NCBI GenBank assembly: GCA_028275005.1
Contig: JAQCNN010000082.1
Span: 1 to 12,374, forward strand
DNA length: 12,374 nt
From: Salinirussus sp.
GTDB lineage: Archaea; Halobacteriota; Halobacteria; Halobacteriales; Haloarculaceae
Reading direction: 5' to 3'
Shown here: piece after piece, positions 1 through 6,804 of the stretch
Numbering within the stretch: position 1 is the first letter of the stretch
Layout of the letters: every line of letters starts with the position of its first letter
The notes under the pieces: generated by a model
The model's database searches: none
The model's input: the letters and a program-made list of their open reading frames with translations, nothing else
Told to the model about the DNA's origin: nothing
Position numbers and translations under genes: made by a program

Positions 1-1029
1 TCGCTGGCCCCGTTCCTGCTGACCAACGTGGTCGTCGCCGGGAACCCGTTGGTCCCACCCCGGCTGCTCACCGCCTACGCCGCCGGCGACCCGCTGGCAG
101 TCGACCCCGGGCTGGCCGCGAGCCACCCGGGCGCCGTCCCGGGGGTGGACGATGCCGCGGCGACCGGCGGCACACAGTCGTCGGCACCGGCGGAGTCACC
201 CGATACAGGGTCTGCGTCCTCGCGGAGCTCGCTCGATGCTGCTGTCTCGTTGCTGACCGGTACGGCCACCACCGGGGTCGACCTCTCGTTTCGGGCGGCG
301 GCCAGGGTCGAACAGGGTGTGGCCTCGCTGTCGCCGGACCGGCTCTACCACGTCGTCCTCCGCAGCGGGCGGATCCCGGGGGTCGACTACGCCGAGACCG
401 GCGGCGAGACGGTCGACCTCGCGCTGCTCGAGTCCGCGCCGCTTCTGGCGACACTCCTGGGGGCCCCGGTCCTCTGGCTGCGGCGGTCCCGGGGGCGGCT
501 GACGGCGAAACTGCCGGACGTGGGTGACCCACGCCGGGCGACCGACCTGTTCGCGCTCGTCTTCGTCGTCATATTCACCCTGCCCCACCTCCCGCGGCTC
601 CCGATTCACTCGACGGTCACCGTCCGGTATCTCGTCCCGGTCGTCCCGCTGCTCGCCTACGGCGTGTTCCGGCTGGCGCCGGTTCGCCGGGTGGTGCGCC
701 AGGCCCCACGACGGCTCGTGGTGACGACACTGCTCGGGGCCGGCGTTGGCGGTGTCGCCTGGGCGAGCATACACGCCGTACTCGGGCCGGACGTTGGGAC
801 GCTGATGCAGGCCCACGCCCTGTTGAACCTCGTCGCCGCGGGGGTTACCGTCCTCTGGGTGGTCGCCCGCCCGGACGACGACCGACTCGGTGCGCTGGTA
901 CTCGGGCTGACAGCGGCCGCGATGGCGCTGTTTCTGGCCTTTACCGGGTTCGAGTACTTTGCCGCCGACCGGCAGTATCTCCTGCCGGTCGCACGACTCG
1001 TCGAGCAGCTGATTCCGATACTCCCCTGA
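1..1029 (+). CDS. Multi-pass membrane protein, 5' end outside window (possibly GT-C-like)
   Basis: The frame is open from base 1, so the start lies upstream; 342 codons are visible before TGA at 1027-1029. A GTG at 28 is in frame but is not preferred, because the preceding codons already read as protein (SLAPFLLTN). The visible part has a short hydrophobic end, a polar Ser/Thr/Asp-rich stretch (about residues 35-80), and then roughly six hydrophobic segments between residues 140 and 335. The early GNPLVPPRLL and the later VRYLVPVVPLLAYG (about 208-221) recall GT-C glycosyltransferase-type membrane proteins, where an R-Y-L-x-P segment recurs near a helix. This resemblance is weak and the catalytic part, normally near the N-terminus, is outside the window. 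The next gene starts six bases after the stop, so the two are probably co-transcribed. That it is a membrane protein is well supported; its function is not. Confidence 0.75.
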   Translation, partial: SLAPFLLTNVVVAGNPLVPPRLLTAYAAGDPLAVDPGLAASHPGAVPGVDDAAATGGTQSSAPAESPDTGSASSRSSLDAAVSLLTGTATTGVDLSFRAAARVEQGVASLSPDRLYHVVLRSGRIPGVDYAETGGETVDLALLESAPLLATLLGAPVLWLRRSRGRLTAKLPDVGDPRRATDLFALVFVVIFTLPHLPRLPIHSTVTVRYLVPVVPLLAYGVFRLAPVRRVVRQAPRRLVVTTLLGAGVGGVAWASIHAVLGPDVGTLMQAHALLNLVAAGVTVLWVVARPDDDRLGALVLGLTAAAMALFLAFTGFEYFAADRQYLLPVARLVEQLIPILP

Positions 1030-1035
1030 TCACAG

Positions 1036-1485
1036 ATGACAGACAACAACCCAGAGGGTGTCCTCACACCCACCGACCTCGAACCGAGTGACGAACACAT
1101 CCGTCAGCTTGACGACGGCCGACACGTCGTCCACGCCGATGGCGGGGACCCAGTCCAGTCGGCCGACGACACCGGGCCACAGCTACCCGGGGACGAGGCC
1201 GGCGGACACGACGGTCACCCGGACGCGGAGGTGGTTCTGGATGGAACAGCCCCGGGCGCACACGCCGATATCGCAGGCCTCGCCGGCGCACACGCGCTCG
1301 CTGCCGGCGCACGCGCAGCCGACACCGAGGACACTGTGGTCGCCGACACCGACGATGTCTCCGAGGCCTTCGAGTCGCTGGTGTGCTGGTACGCCGGCCT
1401 GGTTGGCGAGGGAAAACAGCCGGAGACGGTCATCGCCACTCTACTCGAACACACGGACCTCGACATCGAGGTCAATCCACGGTGA
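1036..1485 (+). CDS. Small acidic haloarchaeal conserved protein (DUF7500-like)
   Basis: This 149-residue protein starts at ATG six bases after the upstream stop, so it is probably translated from the same mRNA. It is highly acidic, with no membrane segment and no enzyme motif. It has three parts: an N-terminal EGVLTPTDLEPSDEHIRQLDDGRHVV block (about 7-32), a low-complexity Ala/Gly/His/Asp-rich linker (about 33-105), and a C-terminal folded-looking block with VCWYAGLVGEGKQPETVIA (about 115-133). The two end blocks resemble a haloarchaeal protein family that I associate with the name DUF7500; this is from memory and unverified. The linker is encoded by locally repetitive DNA (recurrent gcgcacacgc-type words near 1255-1320). 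The gene ends 23 bases before the 3' end of the convergent padR-like gene. No function can be assigned. Confidence 0.75.
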   Translation: MTDNNPEGVLTPTDLEPSDEHIRQLDDGRHVVHADGGDPVQSADDTGPQLPGDEAGGHDGHPDAEVVLDGTAPGAHADIAGLAGAHALAAGARAADTEDTVVADTDDVSEAFESLVCWYAGLVGEGKQPETVIATLLEHTDLDIEVNPR

Positions 1486-1508
1486 CGGCCCGAGACGGCG
1501 TTTCGCAG

Positions 1509-2087
1509 TTACGAGAGGTCTTCGAGTGCGGCGTGGAAGAACAGCCCGAGCGCGAGGTGTTGTTCCGCGGCGGCGGTGACCCGTTCGGCGAGGGCCTCCT
1601 CGTCGTCGACACGGTACTCCTTTGTCCGAACGAGCTCCTGGACTTCGAGCAGTCCCTCATCCTCGAGGTCGTGGAGCTGTGGGTAGAGTGTCCCCGGGCT
1701 CAGACGCGTGTCGAAGACCGTCGCCAGGTCGCTCATCAGGCTCTTGCCGTTGGTCTCCGAGCCCCGGTGTGCGACCAGCAACAGGAGGATCTCGTCGAGG
1801 TTCTCCTTCACCACCGACTCCCTGAACTGGAAGTCCGACTGGCCAAACAGCGTACTCGTCACGTCGTCGAGCACCGCCTCGGAGTGTTGCTCCGGAACCA
1901 GACGGACGCCGTCGGTGTTGGAGACGACATCACCCGAGCGCAACTCGTTGTACAGTTGCCCGAGTGTCACTCCGTCCTCCGCTTCGTTGGCGTCTGCCTC
2001 TATCCCGGACAGGGTGGTGGACGCGTCCTCCGGTGAGTGTTGGGTGCGAGTCCCGGTCTGCCTCTCTTTCGAGTTCGACTGGTTCAT
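1509..2087 (-). CDS. PadR-like winged-helix transcriptional regulator
   Basis: This 192-residue protein starts at ATG 2087-2085. About 85 N-terminal residues are polar and probably flexible, containing VTLGQLYNELRSGDVV (40-55). A PadR-type winged helix-turn-helix follows at about residues 90-165. It comprises ESVVKENLDEILLLLVAH (first helix), a second helix with SLMSDLATVF, the recognition-helix signature SPGTLYPQLHDLEDEGLL (130-147), and the wing VRTKEYRV (153-160). A short C-terminal helix follows, as in the smaller PadR subfamily where it serves dimerisation. PadR proteins are mostly ligand-responsive dimeric repressors that often bind their own promoter. The dyad at 2121-2134 overlaps this gene's TATA region and is a plausible operator. 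The target genes and ligand are unknown. It is convergent with the upstream acidic-protein gene and downstream of a ribbon-helix-helix gene on the same strand. Confidence 0.85.
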   Translation of the reverse strand: MNQSNSKERQTGTRTQHSPEDASTTLSGIEADANEAEDGVTLGQLYNELRSGDVVSNTDGVRLVPEQHSEAVLDDVTSTLFGQSDFQFRESVVKENLDEILLLLVAHRGSETNGKSLMSDLATVFDTRLSPGTLYPQLHDLEDEGLLEVQELVRTKEYRVDDEEALAERVTAAAEQHLALGLFFHAALEDLS

Positions 2088-2116
2088 CGACTACCTTATT
2101 CAATGGCCTGTTTCCA

Positions 2117-2134
2117 CTTATACTGTGGACAGTA
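2117..2134 (-). promoter_or_regulatory. Promoter of the padR-like gene with overlapping palindromic operator candidate
   Basis: On the minus strand a TATAAG box (2122-2117) lies about 32 bases before the ATG, predicting transcription to begin around 2093, only a few bases before the start codon. The 14-base dyad TACTGT-GG-ACAGTA (2121-2134 as read on the plus strand) has perfect six-base arms and covers the BRE position and the first TATA bases. Binding there would block TBP/TFB, the usual way archaeal repressors act. The dyad is seen directly; its use by the PadR-like protein is inferred. Confidence 0.5.
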
Positions 2135-2206
2135 ATTTCTGTTTTTGAAAAACGCGGTCGGGCTGATGGCTACCGGTTTTCGCCGAATTCTCACAGACAA
2201 AAGTCA

Positions 2207-2269
2207 TAGCGGGACACGCCAGCGACAGCGGAGCCCCGCATCGGCCACTGTGCCCTGTGTCTCCCGCTA
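2207..2269 (-). terminator. Possible stem-loop at the 3' end of the ribbon-helix-helix gene
   Basis: TAGCGGGA (2207-2214) and TCCCGCTA (2262-2269) form a perfect 8-base inverted repeat with a 47-base loop. The right arm contains the stop codon of the small minus-strand gene. On that strand the stem is followed by GACTTTTG, a short T-run. It could separate the ribbon-helix-helix transcript from padR. The long loop makes this weak. Confidence 0.25.
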
Positions 2270-2434
2270 CAGTTCGTGACTGTCCTCTCGCCGTTGCAGC
2301 CACCGGCCGAGGAGCTCCTGGACCGCCGTCTCACGGCTCTCCCGGTTCCGGACGGCGTGTTCGTCGACCTGCTCGAGCAGGGCCTCCTCGAACGCGACGG
2401 TGACTGTGGCCGTCTCTCGCCCCCGGTCTGTCAC
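2267..2434 (-). CDS. 55-residue ribbon-helix-helix (CopG/Arc-type) DNA-binding protein
   Basis: From GTG 2434-2432 to TAG 2269-2267 the frame encodes 55 residues. It begins with a polar tail followed by ATVTVAFEEALLEQVDEHA (9-27) and SRETAVQELLGRWL (33-46). This is the ribbon-helix-helix pattern: a short alternating beta strand (V11, V13, F15), helix A, a turn, then S-R-x-x-A opening helix B. Such proteins are dimeric DNA binders acting as autoregulators or antitoxins. The start is supported by a TTTTTA box at 2464-2459, about 26 bases upstream, so the GTG would be the leaderless first codon. No toxin-like partner is adjacent: padR lies downstream and an unrecognised helical protein is divergent. 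Fold confidence is good; the target is unknown. Confidence 0.72.
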   Translation of the reverse strand: MTDRGRETATVTVAFEEALLEQVDEHAVRNRESRETAVQELLGRWLQRREDSHEL

Positions 2435-2458
2435 GGGGCCGCTATCGCCGGTCCAGGC

Positions 2459-2464
2459 TAAAAA
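2459..2464 (-). promoter_or_regulatory. TATA box for the ribbon-helix-helix gene
   Basis: On the minus strand GGTTTTTAGCC is the only A/T-rich patch near the GTG start. It is centred 26-27 bases upstream of 2434, the spacing expected for leaderless haloarchaeal transcripts. It lies in the divergent intergenic region shared with the plus-strand gene starting at 2588. Confidence 0.5.
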
Positions 2465-2550
2465 CCCCGGTCAGACACGCGTACAGCAGGTGTGTGACGC
2501 CGTCGGCAGGACGGTCCGGCCGCGTGCCCACTGCCCGTCTGTCCGACAGG

Positions 2551-2562
2551 CATTAGTTACAA
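2551..2562 (+). promoter_or_regulatory. TATA-like box upstream of the 2588 gene
   Basis: CATTAGTTACAA is an A/T-rich patch in otherwise GC-rich sequence, centred about 30 bases before the GTG at 2588. The predicted start of transcription (about 2583) would leave essentially no leader. The core is less canonical than the other boxes in this window. Confidence 0.4.
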
Positions 2563-2587
2563 AGCCACCGCGGCCGTACCGGTAGGT

Positions 2588-3289
2588 GTGACACGCGCTG
2601 CAGTCCGCGAGGGGTTCGAACGGTACGTCAACCGGGCGGTCGACCGGACAGCCGAGGCCTTCCAGGTCTCCCGGGCCCTCCGGGAGGGCGCCACAGGGAG
2701 CGCAACAGTCAGACGGCTGCTAGGGGACTCGGAGCTACTCCGCAAGCGGGTCGTCGAGCCGGAACTCGAGACCTACCGGACGAAGGTCCTCTCCCAGTTC
2801 GAGACGCTACTCGACGCTGTCGAGAGCGACAATGACATCGAGGCCTCCCGGGAGGCGCTGTTGGCGGCCGACGCATACAACGACGCGCTCAGCCCGACCG
2901 TACCCGCCGAGCAGCGCGAGGCAATCCGGGATGAACTGGTCGCGCGCCAGCGTCGCTTTGGCGAGGCTATTGCGCCACTCGTCTCGGCCGACCACGACGA
3001 GTTCTGGCCGGCGGTGACGGCGACACTCTCCCGGGAGGGGGCGGTCGCACTCGTCGAGGAGCACTTCGCGTTCACCGGCCCACTCCGGGCCCACACCGGT
3101 GCGTTCCGGATGGCGGTCACGTTCGACCCCGGTGAGGTGCTGGGTGGGGTCGCGGGGCTCGGGGCGGCGCTTGGGGGACTCCCGACCGTCGAGGTGGACT
3201 ACACCGACGAGGCGCTGCGGGCGATGGGCCGCGCCGAGGCGGCGGTTATCGACGAGACCAAACGTGACCTCAACGCCCGCTACGACTGA
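2588..3289 (+). CDS. Conserved-looking helical protein of unknown function
   Basis: This 233-residue protein starts at GTG 2588, supported by a TATA-like patch about 30 bases upstream. I do not recognise the family. It is acidic and almost entirely helical by composition. The N-terminal block (MTRAAVREGFERYVNRAVDRTAEAF and on to RRLLGDSELL, about 1-52) is followed by helices rich in Glu/Arg (53-125). A segment containing HDEFWPAVTATLSREGAVALVEEHFAFTGPL (about 139-169) comes next, then a Gly/Ala-rich hydrophobic stretch (EVLGGVAGLGAALGGL, about 183-198). That stretch may be a buried hairpin or a membrane-associating segment. There is no signal peptide, cysteine motif or nucleotide-binding loop. 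The DUF547 gene starts 36 bases downstream on the same strand with no clear promoter, so the two may share a transcript. The codon usage is typical of the neighbourhood. Confidence 0.75.
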   Translation: MTRAAVREGFERYVNRAVDRTAEAFQVSRALREGATGSATVRRLLGDSELLRKRVVEPELETYRTKVLSQFETLLDAVESDNDIEASREALLAADAYNDALSPTVPAEQREAIRDELVARQRRFGEAIAPLVSADHDEFWPAVTATLSREGAVALVEEHFAFTGPLRAHTGAFRMAVTFDPGEVLGGVAGLGAALGGLPTVEVDYTDEALRAMGRAEAAVIDETKRDLNARYD

Positions 3290-3325
3290 GCCCGTGCGAG
3301 TGACGCCCGGCCCTACCCTGGCGGT

Positions 3326-4102
3326 GTGTCCCGCCCGGATATGCGCCGAACGGTCATCGGTGACCGGCTCATACAGAGGACTGTGACACCGGCCCCCGTT
3401 TCACTCTCCGAGGCGTTCCTGCTCGCCGTCCGGCGCGAGGAGCCGACCGACGGGCTGGCCGCCGACCTCGCCGGCCTCGACGACGAGGGGCTCGCGGCGG
3501 CCCTCGACACCGACCGGGCGCGGGTGGCCTTCTGGACCAACCTGTACAACGCGGCCACCCAGCGGGCGCTCGCGGCCAACCCGGAGCAGTACGACCACCG
3601 CCGGCAGTTCTTCGCCGCCGACCTCATCACGGTCGCCGGTCGGTCGCTGAGTCTCGACGACATCGAACACGGTATCCTGCGACGCTCGTACCACAGGTAC
3701 TCGCTGGGGTACCTACGGGTTCCACGGCCGGTCCGAAGTGGCTTTGCCGACAGACACGCCCCGGACGAGCGCGACCCCCGGGTCCACTTCGCGCTGAACT
3801 GTGGAGCCGGGAGCTGTCCGCCGGTCGCCGCCTACACCCGCGCGGCCGTCGACGACCAGCTCGACCTGGCAACCCGGGGCTACCTCGACCAGACTGTCGA
3901 CCACGACGCCGAGGCCGGCGAGGCACTGGTGCCGCGGGTGCTGCTGTGGTTCCGGGGGGACTTCGGCGGCAAGCGCGGGGTCTACGACTTCCTCCGGCGG
4001 TACGACCAGCTTCCCTGGGGTGTGACACCCTCACTGTCCTACCGCGAGTGGGACTGGTCGCTGGACATCGCGGCCTACGCCGAGCGCGAGCAGGCACCCT
4101 GA
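3326..4102 (+). CDS. DUF547 domain protein
   Basis: This 258-residue protein carries the hallmarks of the DUF547 family (Pfam PF04784) along its length. These are FWTNLYNAATQRAL (69-82), LSLDDIEHGILR (108-119), and the core DPRVHFALNCGAGSCPPV (150-167) with Cys159 and Cys164, followed by FGGKRGVYDFLRRY (213-226). The family has no established reaction; its conserved Cys, His and Asp residues suggest a hydrolase or transferase fold, but that is speculation. No signal peptide or membrane helix is seen, so a cytoplasmic location is expected. The start may be GTG 3326 or ATG 3341 five codons later; I keep the first but the second is equally plausible. The gap to the previous stop is 36 bases without a convincing TATA box. 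The TGA overlaps the first base of the palindromic element at 4102. Confidence 0.88.
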   Translation: MSRPDMRRTVIGDRLIQRTVTPAPVSLSEAFLLAVRREEPTDGLAADLAGLDDEGLAAALDTDRARVAFWTNLYNAATQRALAANPEQYDHRRQFFAADLITVAGRSLSLDDIEHGILRRSYHRYSLGYLRVPRPVRSGFADRHAPDERDPRVHFALNCGAGSCPPVAAYTRAAVDDQLDLATRGYLDQTVDHDAEAGEALVPRVLLWFRGDFGGKRGVYDFLRRYDQLPWGVTPSLSYREWDWSLDIAAYAEREQAP

Positions 4103-4181
4103 TACTGCCGGACGTAAGCCATTCAAGAATTTCGCCACCCCGGGGTGGCGAATCTATTTACAAAGTTACGTCCGACAGTAT
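4102..4181. repeat. 80-base coaxial nested palindrome between convergent genes
   Basis: The outer arms are ATACTGCCGGACGTAA (4102-4117) and TTACGTCCGACAGTAT (4166-4181), complementary at 15 of 16 positions. The inner arms TTCGCCACCCC (4131-4141) and GGGGTGGCGAA (4142-4152) form a perfect 22-base palindrome. Both pairs have the same axis (4141.5). The two 13-base spacers are A/T-rich and pair only partly. The element overlaps the DUF547 stop codon and lies ahead of the convergent ferredoxin gene. It could be a bidirectional terminator or a small mobile palindrome (MITE-like); no clear target duplication is visible. Confidence 0.8.
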
Positions 4182-4263
4182 GAGTCCCGGCTGGGGGGCT
4201 CCCCGACCGACAGAGCCCGCCCGGCGTGTCCGTCGGACTGTACGGGCGACCCGGGACCCGATG

Positions 4264-4629
4264 TCAGTCCGGACGCTCCTCGTCCTCGGCGTCGCCCGGG
4301 GGTTGTTGGCCCCAGAAGCCACCCCCCTTCCGGACCAGCAGGTCGCCGTCGACGGCCACCTGGCAGGCGAGCCGGAGCCCGTCATCGGGGTCGTGGGGCG
4401 GCACGGAGAGCCGGACCCGCTCGCGGCCGGCCGGTGTGGCCGGGTCGACCGGCCCCTCGACCGCGACGGCACAGGTCCCACACGACCCGTGGCCGTGACA
4501 GGAGACGAGCCGGGGGCCGTTGTGGACCGACAGGTCGGCCGCCAGGAGGGCGTCCCGGAGGGTCGTGCCCGTTGTACACTCGACACTCGTCCGCTCGCCG
4601 GTCGCATCCTCGAACTCGACGGTTGGCAC
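4264..4629 (-). CDS. [2Fe-2S] ferredoxin, adrenodoxin-like cysteine spacing
   Basis: Starting at GTG 4629-4627 gives 121 residues beginning VPTVEFEDATGERTSVEC, the normal first strand of this fold. Longer in-frame readings up to 4704 add a Cys/Pro-rich stretch that looks like untranslated sequence. The cluster ligands are Cys44, Cys50, Cys53 and Cys89, in SCHGHGSCGTC and RLACQ. The C-x5-C-x2-C-x35-C spacing is that of adrenodoxin/ISC-type ferredoxins rather than photosynthetic ones (x4). It should carry one electron between a reductase and an unidentified acceptor in the cytoplasm. An FWGQ motif (about 105-108) near the end and an acidic tail follow. The helicase gene ends 111 bases upstream on the same strand; no clear TATA box lies between, so read-through is possible. 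No partner oxidoreductase is present. Confidence 0.87.
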   Translation of the reverse strand: MPTVEFEDATGERTSVECTTGTTLRDALLAADLSVHNGPRLVSCHGHGSCGTCAVAVEGPVDPATPAGRERVRLSVPPHDPDDGLRLACQVAVDGDLLVRKGGGFWGQQPPGDAEDEERPD

Positions 4630-4740
4630 AGACCCACTAGGACGCCAGGGGGCTTGTCGGTTCGGGGGGTACTCACAGGAACAGAGCACGCTGTGTGTCG
4701 TCACGAGGCGGCGACCGCTTCTGTGGCGTATGCTGGGTGC

Positions 4741-6777
4741 CTATCGGTCGTCCTCGCGCAGTTCCATCCGGGCGACGAGGTCGTAGGCGTCCTCGTCGGC
4801 CCGGAGGCTCTCGAGGGTGGCAAAGGCGTCACTCGGCGAGAGGAAGTGCCGGGTCACCCCCTCTCCGAGCGGGGTCGGCTCCAGGCCGTCGATAAAGTCG
4901 TACTCGATGAGTTTCCCGAGGGCGTGCTTTGTCGGTACCTCACCGACCATCGACTCGTTGAGCGCCTTCGCGCGCGAGCCGGCGACAGTGATGTTCGCGA
5001 GTGTCTCCTCGACCGCCGCCGGCCCGTCGTAGCGGGTCCGGACGGGCTCCATCTCCCCTTTCAGTAGCTTGAAGGCGACCTCGTCCTCGGTCATCTCCTG
5101 GGAGTTGTGGTAGGCCCCGTCGGGCTCGACGAGCAGGTAGACGGTCCCCTGGTCGTGGTAGTCGGGCCGGCCGGCCCGGCCGAGCATCTGGCTGAACTCC
5201 TGGACCGAGAGCCACTCGATACCCATCGCCAGCGAGTCGAAGATCACCTGTGAGGCCGGGAAGTCGACCCCTGCCGCCAGCGCCGCCGTCGTCACCACCG
5301 CGGCCAGGTCCTGGTCCGCAAACTCCCCCTCGACGCGGGAGCGGCGCTTGTTGTCCAGCCCGGCGTGGTAGGGGGCCGACTCGTACTCCAGGCGGCGGGA
5401 GATCTCGTGACACCGCCGCCGGGAGTTGGTGAAGATGATCGTCTGCCCCCGGTAGCCCTTGCTGGATTTGCTGTCGAAGGCCCGCCTGACGAGCCGGTTC
5501 TCGACGTCGACCTTCTCGCGGCCGTCGAGGAAGGTGACGTGGCGTTCGATGGGGACCGGTCGTTCCTCGAACTCGATGAGCGTCGCCTCCAGCGCCTCCG
5601 CGAGCGCGCCGGGGTTGCCGACCGTCGCCGACAGGTAGACCCACTGTGTGTCGGTCCCGCGCTGGCGGCAGTAGTCCTTCAGGCGAGCGATCAGCCCGTC
5701 GAGCCGGTGGCCCCGCTCGGGCTCGCCGAGGGTGTGGACCTCGTCGATGACGACCGTCCCCACGTCCCCGAGGTCCCGGCCGGTCCGGAGCGCGTGGTCG
5801 ACCCCCTCGTAGGTCCCGACGACGATGTCCGCCGAGGGGTCAAAGCCCGAGCCGTCGTCGTTGATCCGGCTGGCGCCGACCCGAAGGGTGACGTCCGCGA
5901 TATCGCCGTAACGCTCCTGAAAGTCCTCGTACTTCTGGTTTGCCAGCGCGACCAGCGGGACGAGAAAGAGCAGCTTCCCCTCGCCGTTGAGCACGCGGTC
6001 GACCCCAGCCATCTCGCCCACGAGCGTCTTTCCGGTCGCCGTGGCGCTCACGACGAGCTGGTCCTCCCCCGCGGTGGCGCCGTTCTCGACGGCCAGGCTC
6101 TGGACGGGCAGCAGGCTGTCGAACCGGCCCTCCAGCTTCGACTGGATGCCCGGGTGGAGGCTCAGGTCGCCGGTCGGTACGGGGTCGACATCCTCGACTG
6201 TCGCGCTGATCTCGTCGAACTTCGTCAGGTCGGGGTCGAGCTCCCCCGAGAGCAGGTCGGTGATCCGGCCCAGGTCCTGGACCTCGAGCAGCAGGTCCTC
6301 CAGCCGGTCCCGTGCCGAGCCGGTGATCTCCCCGCGGTAGGCCAGTTCCCGGTCGAGTTCCGCCCGGGCACAGTCCGGGCAGATATCCTCCCCGTCGGCG
6401 TTGATCGCGGTCTCGGCGGTGACCGGGGAGTAGCGCCCGCTGTTGGCGCAGTACCGGCAGGTCCGGACGACCTTCGCCCCGAGCTGGTAGGCGTCGAGCA
6501 GTTCACGAACGGTCTCCCGGCCGGCCGGGGAGGTCTGCTCGGAGACGCGGAGTCGGGTGGCCCCGCGGGCCAGGTCGACGAACTCGTCGGGGCTGTACAG
6601 CTGTTCGCTGGTCCCGTCGGTGACCCGGAGCCGGGCCGGTCGTGGGCCGGCGTCGCGCTCTGTGACCTCCAGCCGGCCCTGGAAGACCCGGTCGTGCTCG
6701 CGGCTGGCGACGACCCGAAACTCCTCGCCGTCCTCGTGGAGAAAGACGGTGTCGACGCGTCCGACCTGCTGTGACAC
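4741..6777 (-). CDS. Archaea-specific Ski2-like superfamily 2 helicase (ASH-Ski2 / COG1202 type)
   Basis: The protein has 678 residues from GTG 6777, or 680 from GTG 6783. The inner start is preferred because an AAATAAG box sits about 24 bases upstream of it. Numbered from 6783, an N-terminal domain precedes a four-cysteine zinc motif (Cys109, Cys112, Cys135, Cys138). The helicase motifs follow: Q-like LLPVQSLAV (224-232), Walker A SATATGKT (246-253), DEVH (347-350), SAT (385-387), TTAALAAGVDFPA (498-510) and motif VI QMLGRAGRPDY (532-542). A C-terminal winged-helix-like region completes it. Ski2-like enzymes translocate 3'-5' on nucleic acid using ATP. In Thermococcales the archaeal-specific branch with an N-terminal zinc motif has been linked to aRNase J and RNA decay; an RNA role here is inferred from that. 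Hel308, a DNA-repair relative, lacks the zinc motif. The cupin gene stops 26 bases upstream. Confidence 0.92.
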   Translation of the reverse strand: MSQQVGRVDTVFLHEDGEEFRVVASREHDRVFQGRLEVTERDAGPRPARLRVTDGTSEQLYSPDEFVDLARGATRLRVSEQTSPAGRETVRELLDAYQLGAKVVRTCRYCANSGRYSPVTAETAINADGEDICPDCARAELDRELAYRGEITGSARDRLEDLLLEVQDLGRITDLLSGELDPDLTKFDEISATVEDVDPVPTGDLSLHPGIQSKLEGRFDSLLPVQSLAVENGATAGEDQLVVSATATGKTLVGEMAGVDRVLNGEGKLLFLVPLVALANQKYEDFQERYGDIADVTLRVGASRINDDGSGFDPSADIVVGTYEGVDHALRTGRDLGDVGTVVIDEVHTLGEPERGHRLDGLIARLKDYCRQRGTDTQWVYLSATVGNPGALAEALEATLIEFEERPVPIERHVTFLDGREKVDVENRLVRRAFDSKSSKGYRGQTIIFTNSRRRCHEISRRLEYESAPYHAGLDNKRRSRVEGEFADQDLAAVVTTAALAAGVDFPASQVIFDSLAMGIEWLSVQEFSQMLGRAGRPDYHDQGTVYLLVEPDGAYHNSQEMTEDEVAFKLLKGEMEPVRTRYDGPAAVEETLANITVAGSRAKALNESMVGEVPTKHALGKLIEYDFIDGLEPTPLGEGVTRHFLSPSDAFATLESLRADEDAYDLVARMELREDDR

Positions 6778-6797
6778 AACCACCGGTAGGGGACCGG

Positions 6798-6804
6798 CTT
6801 ATTT
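6798..6804 (-). promoter_or_regulatory. TATA box for the helicase gene
   Basis: AAATAAG on the minus strand is the only A/T-rich patch between the cupin and helicase genes. It abuts the cupin stop codon and is centred about 24 bases before GTG 6777. It suggests that the helicase has its own leaderless promoter and that the inner GTG is the start. Confidence 0.45.

Noticed and set aside
4630..4704. N-terminal extension of the ferredoxin to ATG 4704
   Set aside because: The extra residues are Cys/Pro/Trp-rich and unlike the fold; GTG 4629 gives the standard first beta strand.
5365..6774. Long plus-strand open frame opposite the helicase gene
   Set aside because: It is a mirror of GC-rich codon usage on the other strand: Gly/Val/Arg/Leu-rich with no motif, while the minus strand carries every Ski2-like helicase motif.
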